Source of the DNA: Treponema sp.
GTDB taxonomy: Bacteria; Spirochaetota; Spirochaetia; Treponematales; Breznakiellaceae
Length of the DNA stretch: 14,656 bases
NCBI GenBank assembly: GCA_031275035.1
Contig: JAISPH010000146.1
Location: 1-14,656 of the forward strand
Reading direction: 5' to 3'
The first letter of the stretch is position 1; the number at the start of each line of letters is the position of its first letter. Below, in pieces: positions 1-7,307 of this stretch. Below the pieces are notes generated by a model, which was not told the origin of the DNA, did no database searches, and worked only from the letters and a program-made list of their open reading frames with translations. Both the position numbers and the translations under genes were made by a program.

Positions 1-33
1 TTACGAGGTTCGTTCTGTAAGGAAGTTATTAAC

Positions 34-125
34 GTGGGGTCTACTACCATTTTTTTGTTGGCGTTGCCAACTCTAACCGCCCTAAAGCTCGCACACGAAA
101 GTGTGCAGAGGGTATTAGACCCCAC
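34..125. repeat. Long inverted repeat enclosing two hairpins
   Basis: The arms 34-48 and 111-125 pair at 14 of 15 positions; the outer ten pairs (gtggggtcta with tagaccccac) are perfect. Inside lie a 6-bp hairpin with a 3-nt loop (57-62 with 66-71) and a second 6-bp hairpin closed by a GAAA tetraloop (91-96 with 101-106), extended by ctc/gag (88-90 with 108-110) around one bulged A. The fold resembles a three-way junction RNA, but I match it to no riboswitch family, and there is no T-tract to make it a terminator. The stretch is visibly less GC-rich than the genes beside it. It lies upstream of the best argA promoter, so it would not be in that transcript. It could be a small structured RNA, a dispersed palindromic element or the end of a mobile element. 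Confidence 0.55.
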
Positions 126-159
126 TGCGAATAAAGGGATTGTAAAACCGGCCGCCGTA

Positions 160-188
160 TTGTCCTCGGTTCCTTCCCGTATTACAAT
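160..188 (+). promoter_or_regulatory. Candidate promoter of argA giving a leaderless mRNA
   Basis: TTGTCC (160-165) and TACAAT (183-188) match the -35 and -10 consensus at four and five of six positions, with the optimal 17-nt spacer. A start six to seven nucleotides after the -10 box would fall at about 194-195, on the argA ATG. No Shine-Dalgarno sequence lies between the -10 box and the ATG, which agrees with a leaderless message. Confidence 0.5.
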
Positions 189-193
189 AGGCC

Positions 194-1522
194 ATGGATA
201 AATCCTGGTCCCAGGTGGATCTGATACGGGAAGCTTTTCACTACCAGAGCCGTTTTGCGGGCTCCACCATGGTTTTTAAGATCGATTTTCCCGTTACCGA
301 AGATCCGGGCTTTCCCTATCTGATGAAGGATCTGGCCCTGCTGGCCCAGACAGGATTCCGGGTAGTTATTGTCCCCGGGGCCAAGGAATGGATCGATTCG
401 GTGCTTCGGGAATACGGCATCGTTTCGGGCTACGCGGGCAGCATCAGGATTACCACCGAAGCGGCGATCCCCTTTGTGGAGATGGCCGCCTTCCATGTGG
501 CCACCCGGTTTATGACGGGGCTGGCGGCAAGCCGGGTGGATGCGGTGATCGGCAACTTTGTCCGGGCCCAGGGGCTGGGGATACTTAACGGCGCCGACAT
601 GGCCCATACGGGAACGGTCAAGAAGATCCTCTCCGAACCGGTACGGCGGGCCCTGGAAAACGGCATGGTTCCCATCCTGCCCTGCATAGGCTGGAGCGCC
701 TCGGGCAAACCCTACAATGTCCCCAGCGACGAGATCGCCCTGGCGGCCTCGGCGGCCCTGGGGGCGGTCAAGCTGTTCATTCTCTCCCTGGAAAACCGGA
801 TCAGCGCCGGGGCTTATGTCCTTCCCGATACGATCAGCCGGGACGAGCAGGGCCGCATCAGCCGACTGAGCATTCAGGAAGCGGGGGCTATCCTGGAAAA
901 AAACTGGAAGGAAAACGACAAGGGCCTTGACGAGATCAGCCTGGCCCTCAAGGCTGCCAGAACCGGGGTGGAGCGGGTACAGCTGGTTGACGCCCGGGAA
1001 GAGGGGGCGGTACTCCGGGAACTCTTCTCCAACCTGGGGTCGGGAACCATGATCTACAGCGACGAATACGAAGCTATCCGCCCCCTCAAGACCGGGGACA
1101 TTCCCGATGTACTCCGGCTGATGGAGCCCCTGATGCATCAAGGCGTCCTGGTCCGGCGTAGCGCCGGGGATATTCAGGAAAAAAAGGCTGACTATGCGGT
1201 CTTTGCCATTGACGGATCTATCCATGCCTCAGGGGCCCTCCACGACTGGGGGGAGGACCAGGGCGAAATTGCCGCGGTATCCACCGATCCCGCCTATGCG
1301 GATCTGGGTCTGGGACGGCGCATTGTCCGTTACCTCATCGACCGGGCCGGGAAGCAGGGACTCCGCCGAGTCTTTGTTCTGACCACCCGGACCCAGGACT
1401 GGTTTGAACTGCTGGGCTTTAAGGAAGTTTCCGTAGAAAGCCTCCCGGAAAAGAAGCGCCTCCTCTACGACCGGAACCGGAACAGCAAGATCTTTGCCCT
1501 GGATATAGGTTCCCGGCAATGA
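194..1522 (+). CDS. argA: N-acetylglutamate synthase (amino-acid N-acetyltransferase)
   Basis: Predicted to transfer acetyl from acetyl-CoA to glutamate, the first step of arginine synthesis, in the cytoplasm. The 442-residue length equals that of classical bacterial ArgA. Residues 25-265 form an amino-acid-kinase-like domain with family landmarks: a VVIVPGAKEWI strand-turn near 57-67, AVIGNFVRAQGLGILNGADMAHTG at 118-140 (IGNF and GxDxxHTG are typical), and YNVPSDE near 174-180. Residues 285-430 form a GNAT acetyltransferase domain: LGSGTMIYSD (281-290), MEPLMHQGVLVRR (310-322), the acetyl-CoA loop LGLGRR (371-376) and VFVLTTRTQDWFELLGF (393-409). The ATG at 194 has no Shine-Dalgarno, so the start rests on length, domain fit and the promoter just upstream. 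It heads a same-strand run; recO starts 22 nt after its stop. A role in acetylornithine chemistry is less likely, because the joined kinase and GNAT domains are specific to this synthase. Confidence 0.88.
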   Translation: MDKSWSQVDLIREAFHYQSRFAGSTMVFKIDFPVTEDPGFPYLMKDLALLAQTGFRVVIVPGAKEWIDSVLREYGIVSGYAGSIRITTEAAIPFVEMAAFHVATRFMTGLAASRVDAVIGNFVRAQGLGILNGADMAHTGTVKKILSEPVRRALENGMVPILPCIGWSASGKPYNVPSDEIALAASAALGAVKLFILSLENRISAGAYVLPDTISRDEQGRISRLSIQEAGAILEKNWKENDKGLDEISLALKAARTGVERVQLVDAREEGAVLRELFSNLGSGTMIYSDEYEAIRPLKTGDIPDVLRLMEPLMHQGVLVRRSAGDIQEKKADYAVFAIDGSIHASGALHDWGEDQGEIAAVSTDPAYADLGLGRRIVRYLIDRAGKQGLRRVFVLTTRTQDWFELLGFKEVSVESLPEKKRLLYDRNRNSKIFALDIGSRQ

Positions 1523-1544
1523 ACCCTCCGGGGCGGAGCTAGTC

Positions 1545-2429
1545 ATGTCCCGCAGTTTTACCTATACCGCTTTGATCCTCAGGGTGCGCCCCTCGGGGGA
1601 GTCCAACCGGGAAGCCTGGTTCCTTACCGCCGAAGAGGGTATACTCCGGGCTACGATTTTTGGAGGACCCAAAAGCCGGCTCCGGGCCCATGCGGCTCCT
1701 TATCATCAGGGACAGATCTGGATCTACCATGATCCGGTCCGGGATTCCCGGAAACTTGTCGATTTTGATGTCCGCCTGTGGAGGCCGGGCCTCCGGGAAC
1801 TCTACGAGCGGACCATGAGCGCCGGAGCTGTGGCCGAGACTATCCTGGCGGGATACGGCGGCGGCGGAAACTGGGAGGCCGCCCTTGCCATGGCGGAGAA
1901 AACCCTGGACGCCCTGGAGACGGCGGACGGTGAAAGCTGCGTCAGGATACTTATCCACTTTTTATGGAACTGGGCGGAACTTCTGGGACAGCGGCCGGAA
2001 CTGAACCGTTGCGCCTCCTGCGGGAATTCTCCCGGCGGCGGTGAAGAATATAAAGCTTGTGAAGAGGGGGGAGATGCCCTATTATGGTACTCACCGCAGG
2101 AGGGGACTTTGTTCTGCTCTTCCTGTGCGGGAAACTGCGTTACAAACAGTGCGGGAAACTGCGTTACAAATAGTGCGGGGAATTTCGCTGCAAAGGGCGG
2201 GAAAGACCACGCCGCCGGTAACAGAGAGGCGGAAGATCCCCGCCGGAGGCCGGGGCTTCTGCCCGTGGGTCCCGGTACCAGGCGCTGGCTCAACGCCGCT
2301 GGGAACCTGGACCCGGCCCTGTTGACCCGGTACACCCTGGACAGGACCGCCGGGAATGAGGCAAAGGCCTTGGTCATGGCGATACTCGCAGGGGCCTTCG
2401 GCAGGCGGCTTGCAAGCTGGGATTTTTAG
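1545..2429 (+). CDS. recO: DNA repair protein RecO with an internal repeat insertion
   Basis: RecO helps load RecA onto SSB-coated single-stranded DNA in the RecFOR pathway and anneals strands. An OB-fold-like N-terminus occupies roughly residues 5-80 (TALILRVRPSGESNREAWFLTAEEGIL...GPKSRL), followed by a helical region. A four-cysteine zinc site reads CASC (156-159) and CSSC (191-194). At 294 residues it is longer than the roughly 240-250 usual for the family. The excess sits directly after the second cysteine pair, where AGNCVTNS occurs twice, then AGNFAAKG, and AAGN recurs at 223 and 251. The C-terminal helix region (240-294) looks normal. A GGAG at 1535-1538 lies 6 nt before the ATG. The stop codon overlaps the Shine-Dalgarno of the next gene, so translation is probably coupled. 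Confidence 0.85.
   Translation: MSRSFTYTALILRVRPSGESNREAWFLTAEEGILRATIFGGPKSRLRAHAAPYHQGQIWIYHDPVRDSRKLVDFDVRLWRPGLRELYERTMSAGAVAETILAGYGGGGNWEAALAMAEKTLDALETADGESCVRILIHFLWNWAELLGQRPELNRCASCGNSPGGGEEYKACEEGGDALLWYSPQEGTLFCSSCAGNCVTNSAGNCVTNSAGNFAAKGGKDHAAGNREAEDPRRRPGLLPVGPGTRRWLNAAGNLDPALLTRYTLDRTAGNEAKALVMAILAGAFGRRLASWDF
2126..2197 (+). repeat. 24-bp tandem repeat (three units) inside recO
   Basis: Units span 2126-2149, 2150-2173 and 2174-2197. The first two differ at one base; the third has diverged. Each unit encodes eight residues (AGNCVTNS, AGNCVTNS, AGNFAAKG), so copy-number changes keep the frame. The array begins right after the second zinc-binding cysteine pair of RecO. Confidence 0.85.
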
Positions 2430-2438
2430 GAGAAGGAT

Positions 2439-3743
2439 ATGCGGGCGGTAGACATCATCATGGCGAAGCGTTCAGGAAAGGAACTTTCCCGGGAGGAGCT
2501 CCAATTTCTTATCGGCGGCTACACGGCGGGGGAAATCCCCGATTACCAAATCTCCGCCTGGGCCATGGCGGTATTTTTCCAGGGGATGAGCCCCGCCGAA
2601 ACCGCGGCGCTTACCGAGGTGATGCTCAAGTCCGGTTCTTCCATCGACCTTTCGGGTATTGCCGGCCCCTTTGTAGATAAACATTCCACCGGCGGCGTGG
2701 GGGATAAAACCAGCCTCATCCTGGCTCCGCTAATCGCATCCCTGGGAATCCGGGACCCCATGATGTCCGGCCGGGCTCTGGGCCACACCGGCGGCACCCT
2801 GGACAAACTTGAGGCCATTCCCGGTTACCGTACCAATCTGAGCGCGGAGGAATTCCGCAGGATCGTCGCCAGGGACGGCTTTGCGATGACGGGCCAGACC
2901 AGGGACATTGTCCCCGCGGACCGGCTTCTCTATGCCCTCCGGGATGTAACCGCTACGGTGGAATCCATTCCCCTCATCACCGCAAGCATACTTTCCAAGA
3001 AAGCCGCCGAAGGAGCGGAGGCCCTGGTCTTTGACGTAAAATTCGGATCCGGCGCCTTTATGAAGGATGCGGCGGACGGCGAAAGGCTTGCCCGGTCCCT
3101 GGTGGATACGGGAACCGCCATGGGTATGCGTATATGCGCCCTGCTGACGGATATGAACGAACCCCTGGGCAATATGGTGGGGAACTTTCTGGAGGTGGAG
3201 GAAAGCCTCGACTGCCTGGAGGGAAAGGGCCCGGCGGATCTGATGGAGGTAACCCTGGCCCTGGCCGCCCGGATGGCGGTTCTTGGGGGAAAGGCTGCGG
3301 ATGCGGAGGCAGGCCGCCGGCTCTGCGAAGAAGCCCTGGCCTCGGGAAAACCCCGGGAACTCTTTCTGGCAAATATAAGCAGCCAGGGGGGAGACGTAAA
3401 GCGTTTTCTCGAACTTCGCGGTTCCTGGAGGAGTCCCGTAAGCGGAGAGGTCCGGGCGGAACAATCCGGTTGTATCGCCCGGATCGATGCATGGAAGGTG
3501 GGCCATGCGGGGACGATGCTGGGGGTAGGGCGGAACCGTACCGAAGATGCGGTAAGTCCCACAGCGGGGGTGCGGTTCCACAAAAAGGGAGGCGCCCGGG
3601 TTAAACCGGGGGACCTGATCATGACCGTCTGGGCCAGGGATGAGGCGGGCCTCAAAGAAAGCCTTCCCCAGCTTGCGGCGGCGGTGGAATACGCCCCCGC
3701 CGCTCCGGGGCCCCGGCAACTGATACTTAAAGAAATTGTATAG
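2439..3743 (+). CDS. deoA: Thymidine/pyrimidine-nucleoside phosphorylase
   Basis: Splits pyrimidine (deoxy)nucleosides with phosphate, giving the free base and (deoxy)ribose-1-phosphate, for salvage and catabolism. The family signature is intact: VDKHSTGGVGDKTSL (79-93), the phosphate-binding region, and MMSGRALGHTGGTLDKLE (108-125). The active-site stretch YALRDVTATVESIPLITASILSKK contains the expected R, S and K. Length 434 matches B. subtilis Pdp (433), to which it aligns from the first residue. At position 108, where I recall Pdp-type enzymes having lysine and E. coli thymidine phosphorylase methionine, this protein has methionine. That favours thymidine/deoxyuridine over uridine, and is why I use deoA rather than pdp. 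A strong Shine-Dalgarno (AGGAGAAGG) overlaps the recO stop, and recJ follows 23 nt downstream. Confidence 0.9.
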   Translation: MRAVDIIMAKRSGKELSREELQFLIGGYTAGEIPDYQISAWAMAVFFQGMSPAETAALTEVMLKSGSSIDLSGIAGPFVDKHSTGGVGDKTSLILAPLIASLGIRDPMMSGRALGHTGGTLDKLEAIPGYRTNLSAEEFRRIVARDGFAMTGQTRDIVPADRLLYALRDVTATVESIPLITASILSKKAAEGAEALVFDVKFGSGAFMKDAADGERLARSLVDTGTAMGMRICALLTDMNEPLGNMVGNFLEVEESLDCLEGKGPADLMEVTLALAARMAVLGGKAADAEAGRRLCEEALASGKPRELFLANISSQGGDVKRFLELRGSWRSPVSGEVRAEQSGCIARIDAWKVGHAGTMLGVGRNRTEDAVSPTAGVRFHKKGGARVKPGDLIMTVWARDEAGLKESLPQLAAAVEYAPAAPGPRQLILKEIV

Positions 3744-3766
3744 CCGCTTGCTGTAAAGGGTTGCAC

Positions 3767-5884
3767 ATGGATTGGGAAAAGAAAGACATAGCCCCGGAAC
3801 TGGTTAAAAATCTGGCCGCCAGGTACGGCTGCGATCTCCTGACCGCCTCGATTTTGGCGCGGCGGGGCGTTATCGAAGGGGAGGACATCCTCTACTATCT
3901 TGAAAACGATCCCCGGCATCTCAGAAACCCCTTCGATCTTCCCAATATGGAAGATGCGGTGGATCGCATCCTCGCCGCCAAAGAAGAGGGAGAAAAGGTG
4001 CTGGTCTTCGGGGACAGGGATGTGGACGGCATCACCAGCGCCTCGATGCTTACCAGCTTCCTTGCCCGTAACGGGATGGACGTTTCCTGGCGTATCCCCA
4101 CGGGGAATGAACCCTACGGCCTCTCCCTCAAGGCGGTGGAGGAATTTGCCGGCAGCGACGGAACCCTGATTATCACCGTGGACTGCGGCATCTCCAATGC
4201 CGCCGAAATCGCCAGGGCCTCGGAACTGGGCATCGACGTGGTGGTAACGGATCACCATACCCCGCCGGAAAAGCTCCCCGGCGCCCTGGCGCTGGTAAAC
4301 CCAAAGCTTCCGGGCTCCCGCTACCCCTTTCAGCATCTGGCCGGCTGCGGGGTCGCCTACAAACTGACAGCGGCCCTGCGCTTTGCCCTGAAGAGCGGAA
4401 TCTACGGCCAGCCCATCTGCCTCCTCAACATCCAGCCCGCCAACGACGCGTATATCATCGAGATCGCAAAGATGCGGAACCTCTCGGTCATCGACAAGCT
4501 CAGTGAAACGGTGATACCGGGCATGCTGGGCATAGGCGGGACCCGGCTTCCCGCCTTTCTTGAGGGTCAGCACATTGTAAGCTGGGACGCCCCCCTGCAG
4601 CGGAAGATGCTGGCGAAAATTTTCGGCGGCGGTTTTGAGATGCAGATGCTGGACCTTGCCCCGGAAATTGGGAAGGAGATAAAACAGACCGAGGGAAAGA
4701 GCCTCCTGAGGATACGGGAACTTTCCAAAATAGCCCGGTACGCCTCCTCCGCCCCGGGAGAGCTGGAAGTGTTCATCAATCTCTTTACCTCCTTTATTCA
4801 GCGGAAAGAAAAATTCTTTACCGACGAGGACATGACGGATCTCCAGCTTGCCGCCCTGGGAACCATCGCCGATATTATGCCCCTGAGGGACGAAAACCGC
4901 ATCATCGTCCGCTACGGCCTGGCCTCCCTTATCGCCAAACCCCGGCCCGGCCTTTCGGACCTGCTCTTCAAACTGGACCTGGCGGGAAAGCAGATTGGAA
5001 CCAGGGAGATCGCCTGGCAGCTCAGCCCGGTAATCAACGCCGCAGGCCGCATGGGAGACCCCGGCAAGGCGGTGCAGCTTCTTCTCTCTGCGGACCCGGA
5101 GGAACGGAACCGGCTGGCCGGGGAGATCCTCCTTATGAACGAAGAACGGAAAAAGCTGGTCAATGAAACCTGGGCCAGGGTGGAGCCCCAGGCCGCGGAG
5201 AGCCTGAAAACATACGGCGGCAAACTGGTGATGGTCTCCGGCGAAGAGATCTGCCGGGGCATCACGGGGCTGATTGCAAGCCGCCTTGGGGACCGGTTCC
5301 GGGTACCCTCGGCGGTGATCTCCTTCGGCGAAGACTGCGCCACCGGATCCCTCCGTTCCTCCAGGGGTTATAACATCCTGGCCGTTCTGGACCAGTGCGG
5401 GGATCTGTTCATCGATAAGGGGGGACATCCTTATGCGGCAGGTTTCAGCATGGACAAGGCCAACTGGGACGAGTTCCGGGAACGGCTTAAATTCACCGCG
5501 GAAACCATAGAACTGGGTCCCGACGAAGAGGCGGTCAGGGTGGATGCGGAACTTCCCCAGTCCTACCTTACCCCGGAGATCTTCAAAATTGTGGACCTCT
5601 TTGAACCCTACGGCCATGAAAACAACCCCCTTATCTTTCTGGCCCGGGGAATCAGGATCCTGGACATCAGCCTTATGGGAAAGCCCGATCCGGTTCATGT
5701 AAAACTGACCCTGGATGCGGGAAAGTATAAGTGGCCCGCGGTCTACTGGCGGGCGGTGGAGAAGGTAAAGCGGGACTTCGACATAAACGACAGGGTGGAT
5801 GCAGTCTTTACCCTCTGCCGGGACTGGTTCAACGGCATCGAGACCCCCCAGATCGTCGTTACCGATTTAAGGCGGAGCGCCTGA
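3767..5884 (+). CDS. recJ: Single-strand-specific 5'-3' exonuclease RecJ with an embedded DnaQ-like domain
   Basis: RecJ degrades single-stranded DNA 5' to 3' in recombination and mismatch repair, using two metal ions held by DHH-family motifs. All appear intact in this 705-residue protein: motif I GDRDVDGITS (82-91; the usual DYD is DRD, acids kept), TVDCGISN (137-144), TDHHTP (161-166), LGTIADIMPL with D369, SPVINAAGRM (420-429), and the DHHA1 end GGHPYAAGFS (552-561), followed by an OB-fold-like tail to 705. The odd part is an insertion at about 205-345, between motif III and D369, that reads as a degenerate DEDD exonuclease fold: IIEIAKMRNLSVIDKLSETVIPG (230-252), VSWDAPLQRKML (271-282), MLDLAPEI (294-301). 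A TTG at 3761 is also in frame, but AAAGGG at 3755-3760 is correctly spaced for the ATG at 3767. The stop overlaps the next ATG by one base. Confidence 0.93.
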   Translation: MDWEKKDIAPELVKNLAARYGCDLLTASILARRGVIEGEDILYYLENDPRHLRNPFDLPNMEDAVDRILAAKEEGEKVLVFGDRDVDGITSASMLTSFLARNGMDVSWRIPTGNEPYGLSLKAVEEFAGSDGTLIITVDCGISNAAEIARASELGIDVVVTDHHTPPEKLPGALALVNPKLPGSRYPFQHLAGCGVAYKLTAALRFALKSGIYGQPICLLNIQPANDAYIIEIAKMRNLSVIDKLSETVIPGMLGIGGTRLPAFLEGQHIVSWDAPLQRKMLAKIFGGGFEMQMLDLAPEIGKEIKQTEGKSLLRIRELSKIARYASSAPGELEVFINLFTSFIQRKEKFFTDEDMTDLQLAALGTIADIMPLRDENRIIVRYGLASLIAKPRPGLSDLLFKLDLAGKQIGTREIAWQLSPVINAAGRMGDPGKAVQLLLSADPEERNRLAGEILLMNEERKKLVNETWARVEPQAAESLKTYGGKLVMVSGEEICRGITGLIASRLGDRFRVPSAVISFGEDCATGSLRSSRGYNILAVLDQCGDLFIDKGGHPYAAGFSMDKANWDEFRERLKFTAETIELGPDEEAVRVDAELPQSYLTPEIFKIVDLFEPYGHENNPLIFLARGIRILDISLMGKPDPVHVKLTLDAGKYKWPAVYWRAVEKVKRDFDINDRVDAVFTLCRDWFNGIETPQIVVTDLRRSA

Positions 5885-6933
5885 TGTCCCCTCCAAAACC
5901 GTTTCTTGCGGCGCTGGCGCTCTTCTTCCTGGCCGGCGGCGCTTCCCCGCTGTACTCCCGGCCCGCCGGGGACAGGCCGGATACGCCGCCGACGGTACAA
6001 CCGGCGGCGGAATCCGCGGAACCGGCGGAGCTCCGGGAGCTTCCGCCGCCGGAAATCAGAACCCCCCTGGCGGTCCTGCCCGAAGGCCCCCGGCCCGGGG
6101 AGCCCCTTACCGTGGGCTACCATGTCCCGGATACGGCGGCAAATACCGGCCTCCGGGCAAGCCTTATCGGCGCCCAGGGCCGGCGCCTGTCCCGGTCCTC
6201 CTTCTTCGACATCCCCGGAGACGCCGGCGGGCCGAAGATCAAGGCGGCAATACTGGCGGTTCCTTCCACCGCGGCCCCCGGCGCCGCCCTGGTCCGGGTG
6301 GAAAACGCCTCCGGCCAAGCGCTGGCGGAATTGTCCCTTGTCATCGCGGACAGGAACTTCGCGGCGGAGGAGATTCCCCTGAACCAGGCCAATACCAATC
6401 TCCGTACCGTGCCGGACCCCCGGAAAACCGCGGAATCCGAGTACCTGACGGCCATACTCTACCGTACCGGAAACGACATTCATACCCTGGGCCCCTTTGT
6501 CCCGCCGGTTATGTCCGCCAGAAGGACCAGCTTCTTTGGGGATCGCCGGGTTTACCGTTATGCCGACGGCTCCTCGGGCACTTCAATCCACGCCGGGGTT
6601 GACTACGGGGTTCCCACGGGAACCGCCGTAACGGCCTGCGCCGACGGCCGGGTGGTTCTGGCCCGGCCCCGGATTGTAACGGGAAATTCCGTGGTTCTGG
6701 AACATCTTCCCGGGGTTTATTCCATCTACTATCATCTGGACAAAATCCTTGTCGAGGAGGGCGCTTTTATAAACGCCGGGGCCGTCCTGGGGGAGTCGGG
6801 GTCCACCGGCCTGGCCACAGGTCCCCATCTCCACTGGGAAATCCGGGTCGCCGGGGAGAACGCCGATCCCGACGCCTTTACGGCCCGGCCCGTCCTTGAC
6901 AAAGAAGCGCTTCTGCGTAAAATGAGTGAATAG
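5884..6933 (+). CDS. Exported M23 (LytM-type) zinc peptidase
   Basis: Predicted peptidoglycan endopeptidase or cell-division-type LytM protein acting in the periplasm. A signal peptide is evident at residues 1-27 (hydrophobic FLAALALFFLAGGA, then small residues). A proline- and alanine-rich linker (28-60) and a beta-rich, Ig-like stretch (60-155) precede the catalytic domain (about 215-335). Zinc ligands fit H236 and D240 (HAGVD) and H317 of HLH (315-317). H284 (YYHLD) and H315 fit the catalytic histidines of LytM, so the enzyme looks active. The open frame extends upstream inside recJ, but the ATG at 5884 overlaps the recJ stop, follows a GGCGGAG ribosome site and begins the signal peptide, so it is clearly the start. 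There are no coiled coils of the EnvC type. Its exact cell-wall substrate cannot be read from sequence. Confidence 0.9.
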   Translation: MSPPKPFLAALALFFLAGGASPLYSRPAGDRPDTPPTVQPAAESAEPAELRELPPPEIRTPLAVLPEGPRPGEPLTVGYHVPDTAANTGLRASLIGAQGRRLSRSSFFDIPGDAGGPKIKAAILAVPSTAAPGAALVRVENASGQALAELSLVIADRNFAAEEIPLNQANTNLRTVPDPRKTAESEYLTAILYRTGNDIHTLGPFVPPVMSARRTSFFGDRRVYRYADGSSGTSIHAGVDYGVPTGTAVTACADGRVVLARPRIVTGNSVVLEHLPGVYSIYYHLDKILVEEGAFINAGAVLGESGSTGLATGPHLHWEIRVAGENADPDAFTARPVLDKEALLRKMSE

Positions 6934-6970
6934 CCGGAAACCCGGCGCCGCCGTATCTTGACCGTGAGGA

Positions 6971-6977
6971 AAGGAGG
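6971..6977 (+). promoter_or_regulatory. Strong Shine-Dalgarno deciding the rpsU TTG start
   Basis: AAGGAGG is fully complementary to the 16S rRNA 3' end and is 8 nt from the TTG at 6986. This rules out the GTG at 6977, whose first base is the last base of this motif. Confidence 0.8.
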
Positions 6978-6985
6978 TGATTTAT

Positions 6986-7189
6986 TTGGCGCATATCGTC
7001 GTAGATGATAATGAGATGCTTGAAAAAGCCATCAAACGCTTTAAACGTATGGTGGAAAAGGAAGGCATCATTCGGGAATACAAAAAACGGGAATACTACG
7101 AAAAACCCTCCACCATCCTTAACCGGAAGAAAAAGGCTATTCAAAGAAAACTCCTTAAAAAATCCCGGAAGGGCAAGGCCGATTATTAG
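6986..7189 (+). CDS. rpsU: 30S ribosomal protein S21 (TTG start)
   Basis: S21 is a small basic protein of the 30S subunit platform, near the anti-Shine-Dalgarno end of 16S rRNA, and helps initiation. The 67-residue product begins (M)[20 protein letters not shown] and contains [13 protein letters not shown], the typical S21 core, with a lysine/arginine-rich tail. An upstream in-frame GTG (6977) would add three residues, but it lies inside the ribosome-binding site itself. The TTG at 6986 sits 8 nt after a perfect AAGGAGG (6971-6977) and gives the family N-terminus. The rare start codon with a very strong Shine-Dalgarno may set the expression level. It follows the M23 gene by 52 nt and is followed by the folded spacer and terminator at 7190-7360. 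Confidence 0.95.
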   Translation: MAHIVVDDNEMLEKAIKRFKRMVEKEGIIREYKKREYYEKPSTILNRKKKAIQRKLLKKSRKGKADY

Positions 7190-7191
7190 AG

Positions 7192-7298
7192 TTGTCCGGA
7201 AACTTCAGTTTCCGCCGAACCCAAGGTTCGCCAAATTCCGCTTAAAAAGGACCTGCGCCGGACTTTAGTCCGAGAGAACCAACCGGGTTCCCGGACAA
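7192..7298 (+). other. Multi-hairpin spacer element between rpsU and pyrE
   Basis: TTGTCCGG (7192-7199) pairs perfectly with CCGGACAA (7291-7298), closing a region with three small hairpins: GGAAAC/GTTTCC (7198-7203 with 7208-7213, loop ttca), CGAACC/GGTTCG (7216-7221 with 7225-7230, loop caa) and CGGAC/GTCCG (7259-7263 with 7268-7272, loop ttta). The first hairpin shares two bases with the closing stem. GGGTTCC at 7285-7291 could instead pair with GGAACCC at 7310-7316, so alternative folds exist upstream of the terminator. It may be an mRNA-stabilising 3' end for rpsU, part of a pyrE leader, or a nested palindromic repeat. I recognise no known RNA family. Confidence 0.5.
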
Positions 7299-7307
7299 GC
7301 CCATTAA

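Noticed and set aside
34..125. Riboswitch or integron attC site
   Set aside because: I found no conserved core of the TPP, purine, SAM, lysine or cobalamin classes, and the attC core (GTTRRRY with matching partner) does not fit.
1..204. Plus-strand frame open from the window edge, overlapping the argA start; also a minus-strand frame running off the edge from position 50
   Set aside because: Neither translation shows a recognisable family, both cross the inverted repeat, and neither has a start with a ribosome site in the window. Upstream sequence could reopen the case.
2930..5698. Very long open frame on the minus strand (922 codons) opposite deoA and recJ
   Set aside because: It lies antisense to two clearly conserved genes. 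GC-rich third positions open the opposite frame, and the translation shows no domain or sensible composition.
6958..6986. Promoter TTGACC with TTTATT ahead of rpsU
   Set aside because: The start point would fall after the rpsU start codon, so it cannot drive this gene.
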